A DNA stretch of 12,223 bases from Lachnoclostridium phytofermentans (GTDB taxonomy: Bacteria > Bacillota > Clostridia > Lachnospirales > Lachnospiraceae): the NCBI GenBank assembly GCA_003526525.1, contig DPVV01000554.1, positions 1-12,223 of the forward strand, written 5' to 3'. Position numbers and translations under genes: made by a program. This document shows positions 1 through 9,610 of the stretch, piece after piece. The first letter of the stretch is position 1. The number at the start of each line of letters is the position of its first letter. A model generated the notes under the pieces. That model did not search any database and had not been told where the DNA came from. It was given only the letters and a program-made list of their open reading frames with translations.

Positions 1-297
1 AACGCTCCAGAAATATTACGTGGACAGTTAAGCGCCGGCCCGGATGAATTTAAAAAACAGCTTACAAAGTTTCAAGCTTATGCCATAAGCCGTGTTTTAA
101 CAAACTTTGTTGCAAGACCACACTTTATTGCATACCATAAGAAAAAAACCGCTTGGTTAGTAAAATTGTCTGAGTTTCTGGGTGCCATTCCTGCTGTTTG
201 GACAATTCGGAAGAATGATGATTCAGCTTATTATGAGAAAACGAATAAAATGGTCATTTTTGAATACTATTTTCCAGAAGTTAATTATAAAAAATAA
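1..297 (+). CDS. C-terminal end of a probable glycerophosphodiester phosphodiesterase (5' end outside window)
   Basis: Frame 1 is open from the first base to a TAA at 295-297, giving the last 98 residues of a protein that begins outside the window. The stretch reads PEILRGQLS near the start, then FVARPHFIAYH, then IPAVWTIR, and ends with a KMVIFEYYFPE-type tail. This series (RGQLS; a strand ending in a conserved aromatic/His position; a WTIR/WTVR strand; a final short strand) is what I recognise from the C-terminal half of the GDPD TIM-barrel family (PF03009). That family hydrolyses glycerophosphodiesters to glycerol-3-phosphate and an alcohol. The catalytic His/Glu residues lie upstream and cannot be checked. 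The gene converges on the minus-strand operon and ends just before a strong bidirectional terminator. The family call rests on motif memory only. Confidence 0.68.
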   Translation, partial: NAPEILRGQLSAGPDEFKKQLTKFQAYAISRVLTNFVARPHFIAYHKKKTAWLVKLSEFLGAIPAVWTIRKNDDSAYYEKTNKMVIFEYYFPEVNYKK

Positions 298-358
298 TGA
301 ATAGAAGTAATTTCGAATTACAAAAATATTAAAAGATATAAAGAGAAATAATAAAAGC

Positions 359-413
359 AAAAATAAAACATGAAGTCAATTTGAATTTCAAAAAGACTTC
401 ATGTTTTATTTTT
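359..413. terminator. Bidirectional intrinsic terminator between convergent genes
   Basis: Bases 359-377 and 395-413 are perfect 19-nt reverse complements, separated by a 17-nt loop. The outer part of the stem is A-rich on the left and T-rich on the right, so on either strand the transcript ends in a U-rich run (ATGTTTTATTTTT on plus). The inner part of the stem is the more stable GACTTCATG / CATGAAGTC. It lies 61 bases after the plus-strand GDPD-like stop and about 143 bases beyond the minus-strand ywmB stop, which is where a shared terminator for two convergent transcripts would be expected. Confidence 0.88.
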
Positions 414-449
414 AATAGTCCTGACAAGGAATAGTTCACAGAACGAGCT

Positions 450-518
450 TTTTCTTTATGACAATTCTTCTTGTAAGGGAACGGGTTTTCTTAATTACAA
501 TTGTTCTTGTAAGAAAAC
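450..518. repeat. Imperfect tandem duplication, 36-base period
   Basis: Bases 450-482 and 486-518 align without gaps over 33 positions with 28 identities, and the shared core is CTTGTAAG preceded by ACAATT-TT. The second copy also contains a 9-bp inverted repeat (485-493 with 510-518). No U-run follows on the minus strand, so it is not an obvious terminator for ywmB. The whole gap 298-556 contains only this repeat and the terminator at 359-413; I see no gene in it. Confidence 0.7.
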
Positions 519-556
519 ATAAACAACTCTATTGTATATCCAAATAAGTAATATCT

Positions 557-1417
557 TTACCAGTCTCCACTAATAATAGGGGTTGCAAGATAGATTTTTG
601 TTGTATCATTCTCTTCGTCATAATTCATAGCAACTTGAATATTAATTTTGTTTCCATCTACTTTAATATACTCATCTAATAGTCCAGTATAAGCATAGAT
701 GGTATACAAATCATTCTGACGATTTTCGTATACAATTGTACCATTTAAATTATCTATCATACGATCTGCTATTTTGTCTTTTGTCTCCAGGAATAGATTC
801 CCTGCAAATGCTCCACTAAACTGTAAGGTAGTATTAATATTTGTTGTAGCTACTTTTAGCTGCTCAAACAGTGACTTAATAATCTTTTGATACTCTAAAA
901 TATCATTATTTGTATCCTCATAGATTGTTAAACGTACCATTACATACTGAGTAACTCCAGAAGCTTTCTCTAAATTTTGTGCAAATGCATCAATAGAGCT
1001 GTTACCATTCACCGTAACAACTTTAATCGTCGTCTTTGCTCTTTTTGCTTCTCTTATAAAAACTGTTTCTTTTCTTTCTGACGTCTCATAATTTTCTATC
1101 TTCTGATCGAATCGTATTCCTAACCCATTCGAGAGATAAGAAATTAGCGATAGCTTTTCTTCCTGTGTTAAGTACTGATTCCCATAATTTGCAGTTACCT
1201 CTAATGTACTTTCCATTAATCCGGAATTCGTATTCATAAAAGCTCCGATAATATCTCCATCTTTCATAAATACTTTATTTACAACGATTTGTGCCCCGAC
1301 TGCAACCCACAATAGCATAACTATGGCAACTAAAAAACGCATCCTTTTATTGCTTAGAACTTCTCGAATCGGTATGTGTCTACGTTTCCGATCATAACTA
1401 AACTGAAAATCACGCAT
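557..1417 (-). CDS. YwmB-family (DUF1779) membrane-anchored protein
   Basis: This 286-residue protein has a basic N-terminus, a single hydrophobic segment at about residues 28-46 and a long extracytoplasmic part, so it is probably a signal-anchored or secreted protein. The outside part contains the pattern seen in YwmB proteins: an NTNSGLMESTLEVTANYG-like stretch, a YLTQEEKL segment, and a duplicated alpha/beta layout with a final Y-Y-LxEYI/YLATPIISG region. YwmB has no established biochemical role. In Bacillus it lies downstream of the atp operon next to murAA and spoIID, which matches the position here just after atpC. The ATG at 1415-1417 has GGAGG seven bases upstream, but that site lies inside a hairpin (see 1422-1467). 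The family call comes from motif style and synteny, and function remains unknown. Confidence 0.7.
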   Translation of the reverse strand: MRDFQFSYDRKRRHIPIREVLSNKRMRFLVAIVMLLWVAVGAQIVVNKVFMKDGDIIGAFMNTNSGLMESTLEVTANYGNQYLTQEEKLSLISYLSNGLGIRFDQKIENYETSERKETVFIREAKRAKTTIKVVTVNGNSSIDAFAQNLEKASGVTQYVMVRLTIYEDTNNDILEYQKIIKSLFEQLKVATTNINTTLQFSGAFAGNLFLETKDKIADRMIDNLNGTIVYENRQNDLYTIYAYTGLLDEYIKVDGNKINIQVAMNYDEENDTTKIYLATPIISGDW

Positions 1418-1421
1418 AATA

Positions 1422-1467
1422 AAACCTCCATTCCTTTCTTTTGATTATTGCCAGGAAATGGAGGTTT
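1422..1467 (-). promoter_or_regulatory. Hairpin in the atpC-ywmB gap that includes the ywmB ribosome binding site
   Basis: Bases 1422-1435 and 1453-1467 pair over 14 positions with a single bulged base; the outer 11 bp (AAACCTCCATT / AATGGAGGTTT) are perfect. On the minus-strand mRNA the first arm begins three bases after the atpC stop codon. The second arm contains the GGAGG Shine-Dalgarno of ywmB and is followed by UUUUAUU and then AUG. The structure could act as a translational lock opened by a ribosome finishing atpC, or as a leaky intrinsic terminator that lowers ywmB expression relative to the ATP synthase genes. Its presence is seen directly; its role is inference. Confidence 0.65.
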
Positions 1468-1470
1468 ATT

Positions 1471-1890
1471 CTATTTCTGATACTTTTCTACAACTTCAAT
1501 ACGTAATGCGGATCTGCGAAGTGCCATTTCAGCTCTTGCCTCATTGATATTACCTTCTGTACCCTTTAAACGTCTTTCCGCTCGTAATTTTGCTTCTTTC
1601 GCACGATTTAAGTCAATTTCATCCGGCCACTCACACGATTCAGCAAGTATCGTTACTCTATCACCAAGAATTTCAATAAAACCCTCATGAAGAGCTGCGA
1701 TACGTTCTTCACTTCCATTTTTAATTCGAAGAATTCCTGGAGTTAAGATTGCAGTTAGAGGAATATGGTTCTTTAAGATACCCATTTCACCTTCTGTCGT
1801 CTTTACTTCAATCATATCAGTCTCTCCGTCAAAGAAGATGCGATCAGGAGAGATTACCTGTAACTTAAAATCTTTACTGTTATCTGCCAT
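1471..1890 (-). CDS. atpC: F1 ATP synthase epsilon subunit
   Basis: The 139-residue protein has the usual epsilon length and layout: an N-terminal beta-sandwich (about 1-88, with the TTEGEMGILKNHIPL signature at 31-45) and a C-terminal two-helix domain (about 91-138). Epsilon sits on the central stalk with gamma, contacts the c-ring, and inhibits ATP hydrolysis when its helices extend. The helix start carries I92-D93-x-x-R96-A97 with R103, R126 and R130, matching the I(L)DxxRA ATP-binding pattern described for Bacillus PS3 epsilon. The ATG is preceded by GGAGAGGAAG, and only nine bases separate the gene from the atpD stop, so it is co-translated with beta. It is the last gene of the ATP synthase set. 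Confidence 0.96.
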   Translation of the reverse strand: MADNSKDFKLQVISPDRIFFDGETDMIEVKTTEGEMGILKNHIPLTAILTPGILRIKNGSEERIAALHEGFIEILGDRVTILAESCEWPDEIDLNRAKEAKLRAERRLKGTEGNINEARAEMALRRSALRIEVVEKYQK

Positions 1891-1899
1891 CTTCCTCTC

Positions 1900-3318
<1,419 letters not shown>

Positions 3319-3336
3319 TTATTTGTCACTCCTTTT

Positions 3337-4212
3337 CTAGTTAATAGCATTTGCTCCAGCGATAATCTCTGTTAACTCCTGTGTAATCGAACTCTGACGA
3401 GCACGGTTATACTTAAGTGATAAATCAGAAATCATATCTTCTGCATTATTTGTAGCAGAATCCATAGCCTGCATTCTTGCACCATTTTCACTAGCAAGAG
3501 CCTGTACTAAGGCGCCGTAGATAAGGCTGTTAATGTATTTTGGGATAATCAGATTCAATGCTTCTTCTGCTGCTGGCTCATAATTCATTAGAGTCAGACG
3601 CTCGTTTAAATCCTCTTTATTATCACCCTCCTGTAATGCTGCTTCCACATCCACTGGTAGCAATTTTATAAAAGTCGGTATATGACTTACTGTATTCTTA
3701 AAGGATGTATAGGCAAGGTAGATTTCGCCCACCTCATCTGCTACAAATGCATCAAGCACAGCCTGACCGATTTCAATAGCACCTTTATAGGTCGGTTCAT
3801 TCATTACTTCCGAATAGTCTTTTGCAATTTGGTAGTCTCTTCTCGCTAATGCCTCTTTTCCTTTACGACCTACGGCATAAATAACAGCATCCTCTTTTTT
3901 GATATCACTACCCATAACGAGCTTTATGATATTGGAGTTATAACCACCTGCCAGACCACGATTGGAGGAAATTACAATAATCGCCTTCTTATTTGATTTA
4001 CCTGCTGATAGATAAGGATGTGATATATTACCGGACTTACGAAGCATTGATAGTACAGTACCATACATATGGTCAAAGTAAGGTTTCGTATTCTCAGCCC
4101 TTGCCTTTGCTTTTTGCAACTTTACTGTAGAAACTAACTTCATGGCCTTCGTAATCTGCCCGGTGTTTTGAATACTTTCTTTACGCCTTTTAATATCTCT
4201 CATTGAGGCCAT
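3337..4212 (-). CDS. atpG: F1 ATP synthase gamma subunit
   Basis: The 291-residue protein forms the rotating central shaft inside the alpha3beta3 hexamer. The N-terminal helix with RDIKRRKESIQNTGQITKAM (5-24), the ISSNRGLAGGYN motif near 81-92, and the C-terminal helix ending in SSITQELTEIIAGANAI are the conserved gamma signatures. Length is typical. The ATG at 4210-4212 follows a GAGAGGGTG ribosome binding site. A second ATG three codons later (4201-4203) is also in frame, but its spacing to that site is too long. The gene starts 18 bases after the atpA stop and precedes atpD by 18 bases, so all F1 genes are tightly packed. Confidence 0.97.
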   Translation of the reverse strand: MASMRDIKRRKESIQNTGQITKAMKLVSTVKLQKAKARAENTKPYFDHMYGTVLSMLRKSGNISHPYLSAGKSNKKAIIVISSNRGLAGGYNSNIIKLVMGSDIKKEDAVIYAVGRKGKEALARRDYQIAKDYSEVMNEPTYKGAIEIGQAVLDAFVADEVGEIYLAYTSFKNTVSHIPTFIKLLPVDVEAALQEGDNKEDLNERLTLMNYEPAAEEALNLIIPKYINSLIYGALVQALASENGARMQAMDSATNNAEDMISDLSLKYNRARQSSITQELTEIIAGANAIN

Positions 4213-4230
4213 AGCTTCACACCCTCTCTA

Positions 4231-5772
<1,542 letters not shown>

Positions 5773-5797
5773 TTAAGTACCGCTTTTACTATAATGT

Positions 5798-6346
5798 TTA
5801 GCCAAGCTGTATCTTAAAGAGATTTTTTGATAGCGTGTTTAGCTGCGATTTTAGGCTGCTATCCACTATTCTATCTCCGATGCGAATGATTAATCCTCCA
5901 AGGATTGACGCATCCACCTTGTAATTCATCTCAAGTTGAACATATTTTGTTGTAGCCAACAGCTTATTTTTAATCTTTTCTTGCTCCTGCTCGCTTAATT
6001 CTACTGCAGAAGTCACATAAGCTATTCCAATGTTTTTATGCTCACGAACCTTTGCCAGAAAATAATCAAAGATTCCGGAAATCTCATCATATCTTCCCTT
6101 CTTAATAATAATTACTAGGAAACCGGTAACATCATCGCTTACTCTACCTTTAAAGATATTTTCAACAAATGCTACCTTTTCTTCCATCGTAATCTTAGGA
6201 TGATTTAAGAATTTGATGAGTTCCGTATTCTCATTAAACACTATCTTCACAGCTTTGATTTCTTCTTCTATTATGTCAAGAGACTGATTTTCCAAGGCCA
6301 AATCAAATAACGCTTCTCCATATGTTTTGGATACTAGTTTTGCCAT
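5798..6346 (-). CDS. atpH: F1 ATP synthase delta subunit (stator)
   Basis: This 182-residue protein has the normal length of bacterial delta (OSCP-like), which sits on top of F1 and ties it to the peripheral b stalk. The N-terminal helical domain begins with a KTYGEALFDLALEN motif, and the C-terminal part has the typical VTSAVELSEQEQEKIKNKL stretch and an ILGGLIIRIGDRIVDSSLKSQLNTL end. The ATG at 6344-6346 lies inside atpF: the two genes overlap by 13 bases in different frames, so translation is probably coupled. A moderate GGGTGA site lies upstream within atpF. Delta and b interact directly in the complex, which fits coupled synthesis. Confidence 0.96.
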   Translation of the reverse strand: MAKLVSKTYGEALFDLALENQSLDIIEEEIKAVKIVFNENTELIKFLNHPKITMEEKVAFVENIFKGRVSDDVTGFLVIIIKKGRYDEISGIFDYFLAKVREHKNIGIAYVTSAVELSEQEQEKIKNKLLATTKYVQLEMNYKVDASILGGLIIRIGDRIVDSSLKSQLNTLSKNLFKIQLG

Positions 6347-6918
6347 GTCTCATCACCCATCTCATTCAAAGCTTCATCAATCAACTGTTTTTGTTTTGTT
6401 TCATCTATGTTACCAGCAATAATTTTGCCAGCCATAACGGATGCTACAGCAATCATTTCTTGCTTTACTTCATCCTTCATCTTGCTCTTATTCAATTCAA
6501 TTTCTTTATTTGCTCTATCTTTAATTCTAGAAGCTTCCACCTTTGCTTCATCAACAATTTCATTCTCACGCTTTAATGCCTTCTTACGACCTTCACTTAA
6601 GATCTCATCCACTTCCCTAGAAGCTTCTTTTATCTTTGCTTCGTAATTAGTTTTTAATTGCGCTGCTTCCTTTTTATCCTTTGCTGATGAATCCATTTCC
6701 TCTTTAATACGGTCTTGACGTTTTTGTAAGAGTTCTCTGGCCGGGTTGAACAGAAAATACGATAAAGCTAAAAATAGTACAAATATGGCAAGTCCCATAA
6801 TGGCTACATCTGCCAGAAGTTGCGCGTCTAAACCAAAGATACGGTTTACTAGACTTGATTCACTCGCTCCTGTCGCCAATACTGTACTGTTATACATGCT
6901 TGCTATCAAATTGCCCAC
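6334..6918 (-). CDS. atpF: Fo ATP synthase b subunit
   Basis: The 194-residue protein has one membrane helix (about 36-57), followed by FNPARELLQKR and a long charged, alanine-rich coiled coil that forms the peripheral stalk to delta. It is longer than the usual 160-170 residues because about 35 residues precede the membrane helix. The start is GTG at 6916-6918, seven bases after GGGAGG. An out-of-frame ATG (6918-6920) overlaps this GTG and would give only four codons before a stop. An in-frame ATG seven codons later (6895-6897) is an alternative start but lacks a ribosome binding site. It follows atpE by 39 bases and overlaps atpH. Confidence 0.95.
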   Translation of the reverse strand: MGNLIASMYNSTVLATGASESSLVNRIFGLDAQLLADVAIMGLAIFVLFLALSYFLFNPARELLQKRQDRIKEEMDSSAKDKKEAAQLKTNYEAKIKEASREVDEILSEGRKKALKRENEIVDEAKVEASRIKDRANKEIELNKSKMKDEVKQEMIAVASVMAGKIIAGNIDETKQKQLIDEALNEMGDETWQN

Positions 6919-6957
6919 ATTTCGGCCTCCCTTCCTTTATTATTTTCTAGAGGCCGA

Positions 6958-7266
<309 letters not shown>

Positions 7267-8028
7267 TTATGCATCCTCAAATGTATTTGAGATAAATACC
7301 ATCGTTAACATACAGAACACATAAGTCTGAATGGCTCCTGAAAATATATCGAAATATATGTGTAACGGAGCCGGTACAAGTAATAATATTACCTTTGGTA
7401 ATAATCCGTAAATCAATCCCATCATAACTGTACCCGATAATATATTTCCAAATAAACGCAACGATAAAGATAATGGCGTTGCGAGTTCACCGATAATATT
7501 AATCGGGGTTAATGGCAGTGGTTTAAAGAGATTTGTAACGTGTGCAGCTTTTTGATACTTAAATCCATTGTAATGGATAAGTACAAAGGTAATCAATGCC
7601 AATGCTAAAGTCACACCATAATCTGCTGTTGGTGGTCTCATGCCAAACAATCCAGAGAAGTTCATTAACAAGATAGATATGAACAAGGTACCGATGTAAT
7701 TTGAAAACTTCAAACCATGTTTCTCGCCCATATTAGCTTTGGTCATATGATCAATACTTTCTACCAAGTACTCAATCAAATTCAAGAACTTGCCAGGTAC
7801 CTTATAAGGATCTGCTTTTTTAATACAACGGTTCGCTATCACAGCAAATACTATGATGACAATCATCACAACCAAAAGACTTATATGTGTTGTAGTAATC
7901 CATAGCTCATGCCCAAACAGATTATACCGAATCAGACCGTCAACACCAAAGGTTATATCATCCTTTGCCACCTCTACTGCTTGTGGGTTTAATACGCCTG
8001 AGGAAAGCATTATGCTTCCTAAACTCAC
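7267..8028 (-). CDS. atpB: Fo ATP synthase a subunit (ion channel half)
   Basis: The 253-residue multi-helix membrane protein provides the two ion half-channels beside the c-ring. The essential arginine is R191 in SLSLRLFGNILSGT, and other family landmarks are MRPPTAD (130-136), LPLTPINIIGELATPLSLS (171-189) and the C-terminal YVFCMLTMVFIS segment. Hydrophobic segments are visible at about 46-66, 110-130, 138-156, 183-210 and 214-246. The start is GTG at 8026-8028, preceded by AGGAGGG at a spacing of about seven bases, with no better ATG. The gene starts 20 bases after the atpI-like stop and is followed by atpE after 48 bases. Confidence 0.96.
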   Translation of the reverse strand: MSLGSIMLSSGVLNPQAVEVAKDDITFGVDGLIRYNLFGHELWITTTHISLLVVMIVIIVFAVIANRCIKKADPYKVPGKFLNLIEYLVESIDHMTKANMGEKHGLKFSNYIGTLFISILLMNFSGLFGMRPPTADYGVTLALALITFVLIHYNGFKYQKAAHVTNLFKPLPLTPINIIGELATPLSLSLRLFGNILSGTVMMGLIYGLLPKVILLLVPAPLHIYFDIFSGAIQTYVFCMLTMVFISNTFEDA

Positions 8029-8048
8029 TTTTTCACCCTCCTTTTCTC

Positions 8049-8429
8049 TTATTTTTTGCTTAATAATTTATGGGTTAACGGCTGCATATACGCCGATAAC
8101 TTCAAACATAATACTCCTAGTATCACTGTAATTACGTTGATACTGTTGATATAAACTGCAACCAATAATACTACAATAATTAACATAAGACGAAATATTG
8201 CATTTCTCTTTGTGTAGCTCACGGCACTCTTTTCATCCATATATAAAGATTTCTCAATCGTTGAATACATACTAAATGTTAATAATACTGATACTAATGT
8301 TCCCAAACCAAGCCCAAGATAATAGGCTAGCTTATCTACTTTTAAAAATAAACCTGGAATAAAAAATAAGATTGCAAATACTGCGATACCAATTAATAAT
8401 TCCTGAAATGTTTTTTTCCCTTCATTCAT
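8049..8429 (-). CDS. AtpI-like ATP synthase accessory membrane protein
   Basis: This is a small, hydrophobic, four-helix protein (about residues 10-29, 35-56, 79-95 and 97-112) with basic residues between helices 2 and 3 and at the C-terminus. That pattern is typical of the ATP synthase subunit I family (PF03899). AtpI proteins are not part of the finished enzyme; in Acetobacterium and Bacillus they help c-ring assembly or Mg2+ supply. I place the start at the ATG 8427-8429 (126 residues, MNEGKKTFQE...). It follows GGGAGG at about nine bases, whereas the longer GTG-started frame reaching 8468 has no ribosome binding site and adds 13 non-conserved residues. The family call rests on position and topology, since these proteins diverge strongly. 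Confidence 0.78.
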   Translation of the reverse strand: MNEGKKTFQELLIGIAVFAILFFIPGLFLKVDKLAYYLGLGLGTLVSVLLTFSMYSTIEKSLYMDEKSAVSYTKRNAIFRLMLIIVVLLVAVYINSINVITVILGVLCLKLSAYMQPLTHKLLSKK

Positions 8430-8489
8430 ACTAAGCAACCTCCCATTTATTTTTAATAATAATCTCACTTCTGCGCTTATCTTTGGGTA

Positions 8490-8783
8490 TTATCTATCTT
8501 CTTTTCTTCGATTCTCGCGTTCCTTTTTCATTTCATCCAAATAATTTAATTCAGCATCTTCTCTTGCCTTGTCTTTCGCATAAAATGATTTTGTCATAAG
8601 ATAGATGTTACGAAATGCTGCCATAATTCCAAGTAAAATTCCAATGATAGTAATATAATTGGTCCCAAAACTGTCGTCCAACTTCCTTCCAACATAAACA
8701 CATAAGAAAATCGGAACAAGCATACTGATACCAATTTGGCTTATCATTATAAGTCCTTTCGCTACACCGCTCTTACTCTTCAT
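8490..8783 (-). CDS. AtpZ-like ATP synthase accessory membrane protein
   Basis: This 97-residue protein has two membrane helices (about 9-31 and 43-63) and a charged C-terminal tail. The stretch with a proline in helix 1 (P24), then GRKLDDSFGT (32-41) and GILLGIMAAFRNIY (48-61), is the signature of the AtpZ / ATPase gene 1 family (PF09527). It is the first gene of the operon. In alkaliphilic Bacillus, AtpZ works with AtpI as a divalent-cation channel serving the ATP synthase; whether that holds here is unknown. The ATG at 8781-8783 follows AAGGAG at eleven bases. The promoter is about 80 bases upstream. Confidence 0.82.
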   Translation of the reverse strand: MKSKSGVAKGLIMISQIGISMLVPIFLCVYVGRKLDDSFGTNYITIIGILLGIMAAFRNIYLMTKSFYAKDKAREDAELNYLDEMKKERENRRKEDR

Positions 8784-8798
8784 ACACTGTATAACTCC

Positions 8799-8821
8799 TT
8801 AATACTGTTTTTTGGTATTAA
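8799..8821 (-). promoter_or_regulatory. Small leader hairpin touching the first atp ribosome binding site
   Basis: TTAATAC (8799-8805) and GTATTAA (8815-8821) form a perfect 7-bp, AT-rich stem with a 9-base loop in the untranslated leader. The last two bases of the stem are the first two of the AAGGAG site of the atpZ-like gene. It is weak, and it could occur by chance in AT-rich DNA. Confidence 0.35.
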
Positions 8822-8861
8822 TTATATTTTTTCTTCTTCTTTTTGACAGAGTATGAGTAAT

Positions 8862-8889
8862 ATTATACCATTTTGTCTAAGATTGTCCA
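8862..8889 (-). promoter_or_regulatory. Sigma-A promoter of the atp operon
   Basis: On the minus strand, TGGACA (8884-8889) is followed after 16 bases by a perfect TATAAT (8862-8867), with TGG directly in front giving an extended -10 (TGGTATAAT). The predicted transcript starts near 8855, leaving a leader of about 70 bases before the first atp gene. It is the best promoter match I see in the window, and its place fits exactly. Confidence 0.8.
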
Positions 8890-9003
8890 CTTTCTTGTAT
8901 CAGAGAAGTATAGTGCATTATTCTCAACGAATCCGCCAATCACAAAAGCTGCTATACTAACGTTTTTTTTAATATGCATACTATAATATATGCAATTTCC
9001 GTC

Positions 9004-9012
9004 ATTATAACA
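9004..9012 (-). promoter_or_regulatory. Possible second, extended -10 promoter upstream of the atp operon
   Basis: Minus-strand TGTTATAAT (9004-9012) is a perfect extended -10 about 14 bases after the rpiB stop, but the expected -35 position holds only a poor match. It would give a leader of over 200 bases containing a 6-bp inverted repeat (8975-8980 with 8989-8994). I see no intrinsic terminator for rpiB in 8784-9025: the T-run at 8963-8970 is on the plus strand and does not follow a stem. Confidence 0.3.
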
Positions 9013-9025
9013 GCCCCTAAGTTAT

Positions 9026-9454
9026 TTAATTCTCCAACATAGAGATTCTTCTAATATGTCTATCATCATTGGAAAATTCAGTTTTTAAAAAGATTTCCAC
9101 AATCTTTAATGCAAGACCAGGTCCAACTACTCTTCCCCCCATGCATAGTACATTTGCATTATTGTGTTGTCTTGTCGCTTCTGCGCTAAAGCAGTCATGG
9201 CATAATGCCGCTCGCACTCCAGCCACCTTATTTGCTGCCATGGAGATACCAATTCCGGTTCCACAAATCAAAATGCCGAACTCACATTCCTTATTTGCAA
9301 CTGCCATAGCGACATTTTTCCCAAAAACTGGGTAGTCACAAGATGCTTTCGAATCAGTTCCAAAGTTCTTATATGGAATCTTCTTCTCCTCTAAGTAAGC
9401 GATTACTTCCTGCATTAATTCATATCCACCATGATCACAACCAAGTGCTATCAT
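9026..9454 (-). CDS. rpiB: Ribose-5-phosphate isomerase B
   Basis: This 142-residue protein of the RpiB/LacAB family interconverts ribose-5-phosphate and ribulose-5-phosphate in the cytoplasmic pentose phosphate pathway. It shows the N-terminal GCDHGG (5-10), the catalytic cysteine C64 in ILICGTGIGISMAANK (61-76), the HDCFSAEATRQHNNANVLCMGGRVVG block (86-111) and the C-terminal RHIRRI arginines. Length is normal. The ATG follows GGAGGAAATATA, an excellent ribosome binding site. The gene corresponds to B. subtilis ywlF, which also follows ywlE. A structured 209-base gap precedes it, and 242 bases separate it from the atp operon. LacA/LacB-type sugar isomerases are related, but the context favours RpiB. 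Confidence 0.93.
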   Translation of the reverse strand: MIALGCDHGGYELMQEVIAYLEEKKIPYKNFGTDSKASCDYPVFGKNVAMAVANKECEFGILICGTGIGISMAANKVAGVRAALCHDCFSAEATRQHNNANVLCMGGRVVGPGLALKIVEIFLKTEFSNDDRHIRRISMLEN

Positions 9455-9487
9455 TATATTTCCTCCAATTCAAATCTTTCGTTTATT

Positions 9488-9511
9488 CGGTACTATGGTA
9501 ACATAGAACCG
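9488..9511. other. Short hairpin in the rpiB leader
   Basis: CGGTACTATG (9488-9497) and CATAGAACCG (9502-9511) pair over ten positions with one mismatch around a four-base GTAA loop (TTAC on the minus strand). Pairing can continue three more base pairs past a bulge. It ends 33 bases upstream of the rpiB start. No U-run follows on the minus strand, so it looks like a leader structure rather than a terminator. Confidence 0.5.
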
Positions 9512-9536
9512 TAATCTTGTATATCATATTTTATCC

Positions 9537-9587
9537 CGAATCTTACCTTTGATTCGTTTTAATTTGCACCGCCAATCTTATAATTGG
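9537..9587. other. Two further small inverted repeats in the ywlE-rpiB gap
   Basis: CGAATC (9537-9542) pairs with GATTCG (9551-9556) across an eight-base loop, and CCAAT (9572-9576) pairs with ATTGG (9583-9587) across a six-base loop. Each alone would be unremarkable; together with the hairpins at 9488-9511 and 9611-9670 they make four in a row within about 180 bases. Confidence 0.4.
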
Positions 9588-9610
9588 AACATACTTGCTA
9601 TTTCAGTTCA

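Noticed and set aside
8963..8994. T-run plus inverted repeat as an rpiB terminator
   Set aside because: On the transcribed minus strand the run is A and follows the 6-bp stem, so the order and base are wrong for an intrinsic terminator.
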